From assembly GCF_000143415.4 (NCBI RefSeq), contig NW_003314297.1, forward strand, positions 581,612 through 645,611: a stretch of 64,000 bases of DNA. Direction: 5' to 3'. Under the pieces are notes generated by a model, which made no database searches, had not been told where the DNA came from, and worked only from the letters and a program-made list of their open reading frames with translations. The translations under genes were made by a program, and so were the position numbers. Below are positions 33,004-43,437 of this stretch, in pieces. This DNA is from Selaginella moellendorffii. Lineage: Eukaryota; Streptophyta; Lycopodiopsida; Selaginellales; Selaginellaceae. The first letter of the stretch is position 1; each line of letters begins with the position of its first letter.

Positions 33004-34986
33004 TCAGAACTGATTATGAACAACAATATTTTCAAAGTTTCCAAGTGTTACTCCATCAGCGTTTGTGGACTCACGGTAAGGGAGGTGGCGTTTGCAGCAA
33101 TAATTTTCCTTTGAACCACGGCTCTCGCATCCCTCTTGCTTGCACTTGAACATTTTTGGCACCGACACAGCAGCAGGCCGCGCAAGGTTCAGCATCCTGT
33201 CCAGGGGCTCTAGAATCCTGTGCACAGCACCGAATTTCTTAAAAGCTGGGCCAGTCGACTCTATCGGAATTTTGGCAAAAACCTCAGCTTGACCTTTGTC
33301 AACTTCGTCATCTTGCTCCATTTCTTCATCAGCCAGTATGTCTTTCTCAGTTACATTTTCTGGCATGATGCAGTAATACTCAGTCTTCACAGATTTCACC
33401 TTCTGCTCCCTATTGGCATCACCATGCACACCAATCCCGAACTGGAAATGGGATGCCACTTCTGTCTTCCACACTCTATGCGACATTTTCCGGGACTTTG
33501 TCTTCCATTTCGCAATAGTGAACTGCATTGCCCAGATATACAGAACGCCGTCCACGATCTTAATAAGAACCACATCCATGGCTCTTTCATTGAACGCCAT
33601 TGGGACCAGAAGCACGCCTTCTAGCAGCTCAACATCGCCAAGTTCCGAATATGTCTCTGCTTTCTTGCCGTGGGCATACTCCACTACACGGTTGAAGCTG
33701 CTCCGTTCATCATCATGGAAAACCCGCTTAGAGTGTCGCATTATGTCGATAACGAAACGCTCTACATTCCAGCCAACACGAGCAGAGTTGAGAGGGAGAT
33801 GCTGTACCCTGAGGTCCCTGTACACCATCGAAGCCCACCCCCGAATGTCAATCATGCTCAAACCATCATCCACTTGTCGATACCGGTCCCTCAGATAGTT
33901 CCTAGCTTGCGTTTCTAGATAGGCAGAAAGCAGACGGTACTTTCTGTCCGTCCCCTCGTAGAAGCAAGTAAGCTTCACTTTCCTGGCGAGCATATGATTG
34001 ATCTCTGCACGCATAATAAGCCTGTCAGCTGCCTCTAACTCGGCCTTGTTTTCCAGCAGCCCAATGAAATCAGTCCAGAGCTTGCAAGTAAACGGCTCGG
34101 CAATAAGATCCCTGTATGTATCCTCGTCCCCCTGCGCCTGTTCGAAGTATGTCAGCAACTGCGGCATTCCCCCAGTAAGATACGCCACAGTCAGACTCTT
34201 CTTCACATCCTCAGTTAATGGTGCTACACCTCTCCATGTCTCTATCTCCGCTGGCAGGTAAGGCCCGTCGACGAGGAATTTTGATTTCAGGAGCTTGAGT
34301 TTCTTCTTGTCGCTCCTTTCTGCAATCAGCCGTTCTCTGCTGTTTACAGAAGAAACCCGAACGAGAGCGTACAGCTGCATGAAGCCGAGAAGATGATCTT
34401 TGGCAGCAGCCCTGGTAGTTTTCTGTTGTTCCGTATCCTCCTCTCTTGGCTCGAAGGACTCGAAATCGTCTACCACAAAGATTAGCTCTGAAACGTGAGC
34501 ATAACACCACTCCTCCAACTGGGCAGCCTGCCTTCTTCGAGAAATCTCCTCTGTTTCCTTCTGCAGGCCATAAAATGACACGAGCAAGCCCTTCCACAAG
34601 GCGAGCACAAACTTGCGGGTGAGCTCTTCCGGATCCAAGAAAACTACTCGCTTCCACCCCGACTGCTGGAGTTGGTTGCAAACTGCGCCAACCACTACCG
34701 TCTTTCCAGAACCTTTGGCACCCATAATGACAAGTTCACTGCCAGGACGCAACGCCTGGATACGCTCAAGAAGCTCCTTAGCGATTGAACGTGGGATAAA
34801 GAGGAACGGGTCCTCTTCAGAGAGCGGCGTGAGCGCAGGCCGGCAGAGCTGGGTTGCATTGCCAGTGTTCCATAGGTACGAAGGATCATCGCGGAACCCC
34901 AAACACCAATCTCGAAGCAGCAGCCCGCGCTTCTGGCACAGATCGTAAGCTTGGTCAAACTCTGTGTCAGAAATACCGTGCTCCAT
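33004..34986 (-). CDS. P-loop ATPase with C-terminal nuclease-like and Cys/His region, copy 2 (intact)
   Basis: A single exon of about 660 codons; I take ATG 34986 as start. Seen: Walker A GAKGSGKT (about residues 89-96), Walker B-like ELIFVVDDFESFE (167-179), a TGGMPQLL segment (271-278), then a region with DVVLIKIVDG...MQFTIAK (471-493), where D, Q and K are spaced as in degenerate PD-(D/E)XK nucleases. A Cys/His cluster KCKQEGC...YCCKRH lies near the end. This layout recalls the ATPase-plus-nuclease core of Crinkler/RHS-type proteins, reported in some eukaryotes. That link is my inference. The last 20 or so residues are new, made by a deletion that removed the second Cys cluster kept in copy 1. 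Confidence 0.72.
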   Translation of the reverse strand: MEHGISDTEFDQAYDLCQKRGLLLRDWCLGFRDDPSYLWNTGNATQLCRPALTPLSEEDPFLFIPRSIAKELLERIQALRPGSELVIMGAKGSGKTVVVGAVCNQLQQSGWKRVVFLDPEELTRKFVLALWKGLLVSFYGLQKETEEISRRRQAAQLEEWCYAHVSELIFVVDDFESFEPREEDTEQQKTTRAAAKDHLLGFMQLYALVRVSSVNSRERLIAERSDKKKLKLLKSKFLVDGPYLPAEIETWRGVAPLTEDVKKSLTVAYLTGGMPQLLTYFEQAQGDEDTYRDLIAEPFTCKLWTDFIGLLENKAELEAADRLIMRAEINHMLARKVKLTCFYEGTDRKYRLLSAYLETQARNYLRDRYRQVDDGLSMIDIRGWASMVYRDLRVQHLPLNSARVGWNVERFVIDIMRHSKRVFHDDERSSFNRVVEYAHGKKAETYSELGDVELLEGVLLVPMAFNERAMDVVLIKIVDGVLYIWAMQFTIAKWKTKSRKMSHRVWKTEVASHFQFGIGVHGDANREQKVKSVKTEYYCIMPENVTEKDILADEEMEQDDEVDKGQAEVFAKIPIESTGPAFKKFGAVHRILEPLDRMLNLARPAAVSVPKMFKCKQEGCESRGSKENYCCKRHLPYRESTNADGVTLGNFENIVVHNQF

Positions 34987-35009
34987 AACCCTAGGTTGCA
35001 CCCGTATTT

Positions 35010-35280
35010 AATCGGTCCATTCTTAAACACAAAGAAAAGCCCAAAAAACACACTCTTCCGATCTCTGTCTCGTCCCCATGCCTCCTCGCCAAGAACTCTA
35101 ATCTAAAGGCATACACAGGTCCATTTCTCACCAATCTTGGCAGTGTTTCAACCTTCTTTCACATACTAGAATCATATAACATGCCATCAAATAGAATCTT
35201 GGCTTAGTGTGGTGAGACCATAAAGGCTTCCCATCTCTTGCATGACCCCAATTCTTAGAGTTGTTATGGCATCGTTGCTT
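35010..35280. other. Upstream flank of duplication block 2
   Basis: Non-coding sequence matching 22150-22450. The similarity fades after about 35280, which I take as the right edge of the duplicated block. Confidence 0.55.
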
Positions 35281-38077
35281 GATAAAGGAAATAGGCGGAA
35301 AGGGTTTTAGATGCTTATAATGGTCGGAACAAAGATTAAAGCTTGTAGTTTTAATAAACATGCCTTAACAAGCCATTCAATGGAGGCACTACAACTTCCA
35401 AGACTCCAATGCTTACAATAGTGCAAGGCAGTAGTGATTCAAAGAGCAAGAACAGCCTTAAAGAATGTTGAAATAATAACAATCAGCCAAACAATGTGAC
35501 CAAGAGTCTTAATGCAATGACAACCACACCACAGTTTTTTAGTGCATCTATGATATATTCACAAATGCACTTGGGTTGAGTTTAGATTTAAAAGTGACAA
35601 TTGCAAGTGATAAGTTGGGTAGGGTTTATGAGAAACCATTACCCTATTTTTAAGGGTACACATTGTCTCCTACTTTTTCTTTTTCTTTCTCACACAGTCA
35701 TAGAAGATGTGTTATTGAGGAGGCATATTTGCTAAAACCACATGCTCATTCCAACCATATCTAGGCTTCATAAGAAGAATAGTATCAAATAGTAAGGACA
35801 ATCAACTAAATAATGATGTTTGTGATCTGGTACAATGATAATCATACTATAAATATATAGTTTCCTAGTGTAGCCCTCATTGATGCAACAATCACTTCTA
35901 TAGTTGATAAGTGCAACAACAAATACAAATATATGAAATAATCACTTTTAGTTTAAATATGTTTTTCTAGCTATTCTATAAGTTCAACACTCCAACTTAT
36001 GAACAAGAGTGAATACTTCCTCCTTTCAACCCACCTAAAATATATACACATTATTGAAGAGTAATTAGGATAGAGGTTTCTTAGCTATAACAGCTTCCTC
36101 AGATGCTAGTAGGAACTGCACTCACCTATCATAAATAATCCTTTGGACTATAAAATATACTAGCAAACATGAATTATAGTTAGCAATATGTTTTATGGGA
36201 TTTTTTGGATCACATGCTTGATTTTGAGTTATGTGTCTTGGTCTAGTATTGATTATTCAAAATTTTAATTTTATAGTGGCTTATAAAAAAATATGTCTTT
36301 GGTATAATATTAATTATCTAGGCTTTCAATTTTGTAGTGGCTAATGAATATCTCTCTCCCTTGAAATTAGTGCTTATCTTGCAGCTGGTTTGTACATGGA
36401 TCAACAGAGGGAAAATTTGTGCTTTATGGGTGTAAGTTTTTAGATTTAAACTTTTTATATCTTAAAACCTTTAACCAATTTAAGAAGGAATTAAATAAAC
36501 CCTTTCTCTTTACATTTAAAGTTTAATGGAAATTTATTCTTTTTGGTTGCTTAAAATTTGTTATGCTTCTTTGCAAATTTATACAAAAGTTGAAAATTAA
36601 ATTTCTTCCGAGAGTAAGGAAAGCCCCACTTTTTTGACACTTTACCCTTTAAGTTAAGTTAGTATAAGTGACTTAATTTTCTATTCTACTTTAATCACTT
36701 ATTTACATTATTGACTACTTGAATGATTTTTATTTATAACCTTTATAGGTCTTCATTTTAACTCAGACCCTAAAAGTGGCCTTAAGCCACACACTTAGTT
36801 CAAGTGCTTTATGTGTTTGAATCCCACTTCAAATGTACCACTGACACACTAGCTTCTTATGCCTTAAGTTATATCCATTCTCATTATCTTATCAAAATTA
36901 AACCATCCAATCTTATAACTATTCTATAATACCCTTAGAATGCTTTAAAATCTTTTCTTTGATCCTTATTAAGTCCCTCTTTGATCATTGTAATGTTTGC
37001 TAACACTACTTTTAGGATAAGAATTTATTTGCTAGAAACTAAACTTCCAACAATATCCATAACAACACAAGTACACTTAGCTATTTATATTGTTGAGAAT
37101 GTGACATATGAAGAATATTGATCATGAGTATCATGGTTTTATTAGCTCAACCTATTCAACCAAATGAATAAGCAAGTATATCTACAATTCTAGAGCAATT
37201 CCCATAAAATTATAAGATCTACAATTTTAGAGGAGGTTGAGTTAGTAGGACCATGTTATTCATGGTTGATGTTCTTTATGGAATGTTACTTTAAAATGAT
37301 TAAAGATTTAGTTCAGTAGACTATACAAATAAAAGGGTTTATAGTAGGACATTTGATTTCTCAAGAATTCTTTACTTATACTTACCATTTCAGCCAAAAT
37401 ATTGATAACAAAGGTTCAAAGTTATGATGATAAACCTATACTTCAACTTGTAGGAAAGGATAGACTACTCAATTTACAAGAGTAAAATTATAACTTTGTT
37501 TATCATTAACAATGAAGAGGAGACTTCATTTTACTTGTAGAGAGAAACTGATTAAGCAAGATATTCAAAGAGCACAGTTTAAATGTCAAACATTGGAACT
37601 TACCTTTTCCACTAGAGTTACAAAAGGTGCCTTTTATGTTGGATGTGAATTAGTTTCAGATTAATACTGACATTGTTATGGAAGTTGAAGTTTATGAATT
37701 TCTAAGAGAGTTAAGCTTTGGCTATTTAGTACAAAAGATTTCAATGAACTCTCTACATTTTTTCATTTTATAGGCCACAAGTTGTAAAGAAATTTAGATA
37801 GGCAGCAAACACCTTAGAGTCAAATAGTAAATAATTAAAAATTCTTATTTTTTCACTAAAAACTAGTGAAAATAAGAATTTTTAAATTATAACTTACCAT
37901 ATCTAACTATGAATTGATTTTGAGTTAAAACTTTTGATTTGCAACCAAGTCAAACTAATGTTGTTCTATGAGCTTGACATAACCTGGAAAACAAAGCCCC
38001 AGGAGTCAGATTGTAGCAATGATATGACAAGTCAGATTATAGCAAATATTGTCTCCAGGAGTTAGAATCATGATTAG
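35281..38077. other. AT-rich intergenic DNA
   Basis: No gene or clear transposon domain. It contains a hairpin-forming inverted repeat at 37833-37888 and a weak tRNA-like B-box candidate near 36815-36835. I see nothing else. Confidence 0.5.
37833..37888. repeat. Hairpin-forming inverted repeat
   Basis: Arms 37833-37858 and 37864-37888 are complementary over about 25 bases with small mismatches, separated by a 5-base loop (AAAAC). Very AT-rich. No known element is recognised. Confidence 0.6.
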
Positions 38078-38845
38078 CATTAAGTGAGCATGTCATCTAC
38101 ATACTGGAATTGCCTTAGACAATGAAAGCTGTCAATATTGTGCACAGAAATGCATCAATGTGTGGCAAGTCCCCTTTTTGGCACTTGTAAGAGAAGGATA
38201 TAATTTGCACACGCGAAATACAAACACCTCTATACCCAATTCACTACCAAGCTTCCTGTTTGTTGCTTTAAATGCCAGATGAAATATTCATTCATTCATT
38301 CATCAGCTATTTACAGGGTCTTGTGGCACCCGAGACCGACGGATTATAGTAAGCTGTTTTGCATATACTTTTTCTGCGAAGAAGTATGATAATGAAAAAC
38401 TAAGAAGAAATCACTCCTGTTCCAGGTCAAACAGTCCTTTGCTTAGAATGATCTTGTCACCACAACACAAAAATCACCAACAGTGGCTGATATTCAGAAA
38501 TCACTGGACCACATAAGAGCTCCATGTACTCTAATGAACTGCTGAAGTAACGGGTCAGGATGTACGATAGGACAGACGTTGAGCGTCCATTTGGTTGAGA
38601 AGAACTCAAATCTTGTCATCGTTCCCTCTAAGAATTAGTTCATCACTAAAAGCAAAAACATCATATCCGAAGACAGTGGTAGCTGTGTTGCGTGTCTGAC
38701 AGAACTCCAGGCGTTGACGTCATTCAGTAGCTGCGAAACATGTCCATCATGTTCAACTTCCAAGGGCTTCAGAGATGATAAAAATCGTGGACAGCGCCGG
38801 AAATTGTTCCAAGATCCTAAGCTTTAGTAATAAGAAAAGAAACGT
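38078..38845 (-). pseudogene. Third, heavily decayed EHD-type GTPase relic
   Basis: Short collinear blocks match the EHD gene copies: the last exon near 38078-38180 (GAAAGCTGTCAATATTGTGCAC on plus), the exon 8/9 area near 38215-38470, the exon 6/7 area near 38510-38725, and the start region near 38735-38835, including GTTCCAAGA and AGCTTTAGTAATAAGAAAA. Most coding sequence between the blocks is deleted and no long frame survives. Confidence 0.75.
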
Positions 38846-39176
38846 AGTACAAACCGAACACGTGTCCTTTAAATATCCTCTTCCTTTTAGTTTTTAATTC
38901 AGTGTCGCGTTCTTCGTTTTAGAGAGAGCCAGCATTTTGTGTGTTTATAATTTGCAGAGTGACCGTTTTGGGGTCGGCGCGCGCCCCCTCAGCCCTGGGA
39001 GGGAAGCTCAGCTATCGATCGGTCGGCAGGAAATCGGTGAGTGGATCCATGCGATTCTGGTTCTAGGGTCCGAAATCGACTCGTTTCTCTCCAAATAATC
39101 TCATGCGCTTATCGGGAGATTTTTTTCCAGGTCGTGACACTTGCATGCTCGCGATTGCCCCAGTCGGACGCTTGCA
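38846..39176 (+). promoter_or_regulatory. Probable promoter and 5' leader of the REF/SRPP-like gene
   Basis: GC content rises from about 38940, ending with ATG at 39177. TATA-like AAATATCC near 38873 and TTATAATTT near 38946 are weak candidates only. A splice acceptor-like TTTTTTTCCAG at 39121-39130 suggests a 5' UTR intron (donor candidate GTGAGTGG near 39037). Confidence 0.4.
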
Positions 39177-40014
39177 ATGCAAGACGAGGAGGTAAATTTT
39201 GCTGCTCTAGATTCTGGATTGACTGATGGGGGTTTTTCGGGCAGATTTTCGTCAAGGAGCAGCAGCCAAAACTGCTCCAGAATTTGGGGAAGAAAGCGTT
39301 TGTCCTGGCGCGATATGCCGCCACCAAAGCTGTCGAGCTTCCCAGGCCTCTGGGTTCGTCCATCGCCTTGGCCGAAAATTTCCTAGAGCCGATCTTCCAT
39401 ACTGCGGAGACCCAAGGGCTCGATCTTCTCAAATTCCTGGATGATCGAGTAATTTCTTTTGTCTTTTTCGTATGGAAGTTCGATTCATTGTCTTCCATTT
39501 TTTTTCTTCTTTTCAGATCTATGTCGTTGGCGAGGCCATCGAGACATGCCTCCACAGCGCGATCGATGTGATCAACTACCCCAGGAAAATCGCGGGTGAG
39601 TTTCAGAAACGAGGGATCGTTGGCTCTGCCGCCGACATCTGGGTGGAATACAAGGATCCCGTGACGAACATTGTCCACAAGCTCCCGGGCTCGGGCTTGG
39701 TCTCACCTGTTTTCCATGGACTGGGCGAGGCCCTGGCACTTGACCGGATCTCCAAGTGGCTGGTGGAGCACAGCGAGGTGAGAAACCATGATCTCCAGGG
39801 AGGGAAGCTCAAAGAAGAATCAGAAGAAGAAGAAGTAGAAGAAGAAGAAGAAGAAAACCACGCGTTTGTGGAAGCAAAGGTTGCGGATCACGAGTTTGTG
39901 GCGGACAAGATTGTCGAAGATCATGGCCACGACAAGGAGGAAGAAGACAAGGAGGAAGAAGACGATGAACTTACAAAGTTGCTAGATGCTGGCTGGGGAC
40001 TAGGAGGTGTCTAG
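39177..40014 (+). CDS. REF/SRPP-family (lipid-droplet-associated) protein
   Basis: Three exons, 39177-39191, 39245-39448 and 39517-40014, give about 238 residues. REF/SRPP/LDAP proteins coat lipid droplets or rubber particles and are stress-linked. Family-like features: LLQNLGKKAFVLARYA, GLDLLKFLDDRIYVVGEAI (compare the family's ELLKFVDRKVDE) and EFQKRGIVGSAADIWVEYKDP (compare EVQRAGVV...YTKYEP). The last 65 or so residues are an unusually acidic Glu-rich extension that ends GWGLGG. Family assignment is by eye and moderate; the exon phases are consistent. Confidence 0.72.
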
Positions 40015-40158
40015 TAGGTAAAGTTATATTTTCTAGCTCACCTTTTGTGCATAGTACAAACTTTTAAGGAATATATTTAGAATATTGAGATATATTTTAA
40101 AATATTCCTTTTAAGCTTTTTTATTTGAAATAAATTTTTATTTATTATTAATATAATA
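40015..40158. other. Short AT-rich spacer
   Basis: 3' flank of the REF/SRPP-like gene, AT-rich, leading directly into the LTR of Gypsy relic C. Confidence 0.4.
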
Positions 40159-41880
40159 TGTGTTCATGGAACAGGGAAATGGAATATAGAAATGTGCATA
40201 TTAATTAGCCCAAAAACCCTAATTTATATACAAAAGCGAGTGGTCTAGATTTAAATTAATCCGATGGCTACCAAAATCCCACTATACTAATATTAATATA
40301 TGGCATCATAGTTATACATTTGGACTTCACATCATCCCCTCTTCTTGGAATGATGGAAAACCGTCAGGGTTCTCGTGGATAGGCCAAGATTTAAAGGAAC
40401 ATTAAAAAGAGGCATTAGTGGATCTATAGATAGTGTTAGTTGTTTCTGATCCCTTTGTACGAAGCATTTTAACCATTGCACATGCATAATTTATAAAGGA
40501 TTAATTTGTTAAATGTCATATTGAACCTCATAAACTTGCAGTCAAACTTGCTGTAACACCTAATATGGTCCTTTATACTGAGCAAGAAGCCTTTTAGATA
40601 AACCATAAAAACAGATTAACACCAAGTCATCTACTTTGTATTTCGCAAGTGGACGATGATGGAACTTGTAATGCTATTATTTATTCCATTTGTACATGAA
40701 AAGACGGCAAATAACCATCCCAATCTAAATGCTAAAAGTTCATGTACTTTGCAATCATTTTTTTAAAGGTCCGAGTGAACATTCCACCAAACTGTTTGAG
40801 TATGGATGATAAACACTCAATGAAAGTGTGGCATATCCCTAACTGAGACGTCAAAATATAAAATGGCTTTGCCATAAATGTGGGATCATTATAAGAATTT
40901 GCTCCAAATAAAAATGTTAGAACATCACTCAATTGAGGAGGAAGAATTTAACAACTGTTATAAATGCCCTAACAAGAGCATCAACTTCCACCCAACAAGT
41001 CAAGTAGTCAGAAGCAATAATGACATACTTATTGCTAACAGTCGATCGTGGAAAAGACCCTATCAAATTAAATGCCACAAACTCAAATAAATGGGAAACT
41101 GCAATTAACTTTAACTATCCTTTTGTAGCACAAGGGGGAGTATTATGAGCTTGGCACCAAATGTAGCTACATACATACTAGATAACATCATGTTGCATCT
41201 TCGGCCAATAGAAAGACTTACGCAACTTTTCAGTCATACGGTGATGTATTATATGCCCATCTAAAATAGGAGAATCATAGTAAGTGTGGAGAGAGCATGG
41301 AATAAAGATTGAAGGCACCACCAACTGTAAATGATCATCAAAATCCATCCCCACAAAATAAAGAAGACCGTACTCATGCTTTATTTCGTTAAAGTGGAAC
41401 TTTTCATTATCCCACTTATGGTGTGTGGCCACATGCCATTTTTATAACAACAATAAAAAATTGAAGTTTTAGCTTTATAATTTATAAATTAAAAACTTTT
41501 CATATGATTTTGTGTTATAATATTGTGAAATATAAAAAATAAATTAAAAAACTGATAGAAATATTAATAAATATTAATTAAGTAATAGGAAATGGCATGT
41601 GGACACATGCTAATTAATGTCCCACTTTACTGAATAAGTTCCACTTTAACGAAATAAAGCATACTCAAGGCAATATTAAAAATGTAAATGTTGAAATAGC
41701 AAGTCATCAACAAGTAATACAAAATTCTCAAACCCATCGTGAAGCCTTTGAATTCATAACTCAATCTTTTAGGCCTCAAGAACCTTGTTAAGAAAAGGGA
41801 AATCTTGTTTTGCACCTTGTGAATACTGAACATCAAGTATAACAATCACTGATAGTATGGAATCCTCATCTAAAAATTTC
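40159..41880 (-). mobile_element. Gypsy relic C, 3' part, with inserted MITE
   Basis: Minus strand. The 3' LTR is 40159-40331 (about 173 bp), followed to the right by decayed integrase C-terminus, core (SQLGICHTF near 40830) and zinc-binding region (near 41180-41430), then linker text up to about 41880. Many stops and deletions are present. It is interrupted at 41377-41661 by a small inverted-repeat element. Confidence 0.78.
41377..41661. mobile_element. MITE-like element with long terminal inverted repeats
   Basis: A 285-bp insertion in Gypsy relic C. The ends are inverted repeats starting TGCTTTATTTCGTTAAAGTG, with similarity continuing for about 60 bases up to GGCCACATGCCAT on the left and its complement on the right. 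The interior is AT-rich and non-coding. The flanking target copies are TACTCA (41371-41376 and 41662-41667). The uninterrupted Gypsy sequence supports a clean insertion. Confidence 0.85.
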
Positions 41881-43189
41881 ATAGATGTGTAAGACATAAA
41901 TCTTTATGCCCCAAAGTGGAGCCAAAAGTGTACCATATAATAATGGTTGAAGCAGAAGTCCAATGAGCATAACATGTTTAAACAAAATGCTTCAACTTAG
42001 AAAGTTAAAAGCAAGAGTGGAACTCCAAACAAACTGCTCAAGGAATGAGCATGAAATAATTGGTGAATGAGTCTTTAAAATTAGACATAAAAAAAATTGA
42101 CATATGGCAAGTGTTGTGACATATGGAAGTGTCGGGATCGAGTCTAAAAAAAGTCCGAGATGGAGTATAAGAAGGAGTCTGAGATGTGATTGTCTCCTAG
42201 ACCTTGGGGGGTTTACTGAGCTCCAAAGAATAGTAGAGAAGACTTCAATGGAACTAGTTTGGCCAAGAAAAGCCAGTGTGACCAAAGAAGGCTATACTTA
42301 TGTGAGGGGTGATGATATAATCATTAAGGAGTTTAAGGTTAGAGTGAATACAGACAGACAAACAAGGTAACTTAGTGAAGTGTTCAAGAGCCAACTCTAG
42401 CTCCTTTAGGAGATCAAATGGTCGATACTTCTAATCTAAATGTGGGTGGCATTACTTACTTGGATATTTAGTATGGCTTATTAGAATCTCGCTCTAACCA
42501 AATGGCTGAGGCATCCAAAGGTGGAAGGTGGGGAGAGTACCCATGAGACTCACGTAGGGCCATGGTATTTCGAAATATTGTCCCAAGGTCCCAACGTGAA
42601 AAGGAAGAGGAAGAATCCTCTTGTGTAAAAACCAAGGATGCAGTCATGTGATGAGGAAGTCCCAAAGGTAAATAGAACTTAGTGGTTAGGCCTTTAAAAC
42701 CAAACCCAGTGGCAATGTTGGCAAATATTGTTAAGGATAGAGAGAGACTTGATAGGGACTAAAAAAAGGATATTGGGGAAGGGTGTTCCCTATATCTTTA
42801 GGCATCTTGAAGATGTTATGGTGTGGTCATAGGATGACCACTCATGGACGGATGGTTTAGTTTTTGGGAGATAAGATTGTGGTGTATAGTCTTGGATTAC
42901 CAGTGCGATAAAGGGGAATAGATATAGTCTTAGCATAATAAGCAGATATATGTTTGTTATGGGATCAAACACATGGAGCACTTGGACCAAGTGATATGGC
43001 AAAGTGGTATAAAGGCCATTCATGGGGCTAATAAGTCCCTAAGTCAGGAATAGGACTTATGAAAGTTGTAAGTGAGACACTTTTAAATGGTTGAAGGTGT
43101 GGTTAAGTAATTAAAATAGAATGGAAAATTTAGTCGCTCACAATTTCATTATTAAAGTAAAAAAACTTAGTTGTACTGCTCGGTTGCCC
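41881..43189. other. Unassigned non-coding DNA
   Basis: Short ORFs only (all below about 100 codons) with no recognisable domain. It may be an old retroelement remnant, but I cannot assign it. Confidence 0.4.
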
Positions 43190-43437
43190 CTAAAGCTTTA
43201 CATATATGGTTATTCATCACATAAGGAGTTTTATGGTTGATATTGATGCCCTTTTATAAGTTCTTCTCCCTTCTTTGATCTCTTTTTTTATTCCTAACGA
43301 GCTCATTGTTCCAATATCTATGGATTTTTTTGAGAAGGATTCTATATCATTAACAATTGTTATTCAGTATTCATAAGGTACGGAGCAAAATTTGCCTTCT
43401 CTTGACGAGGTTTGTGAGGCTCAAAAGGTTGAGCCGT

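Noticed and set aside
16465-35280. The two blocks as an assembly duplication of one locus
   Set aside because: They differ by many substitutions and indels and have different flanking elements, so a true duplication is more likely, although misassembled haplotypes cannot be fully excluded without reads.
39109-39678. Minus-strand ORF of 189 codons
   Set aside because: Antisense to the exons and introns of the REF/SRPP-like gene, which has consistent splice sites and family resemblance on the plus strand.
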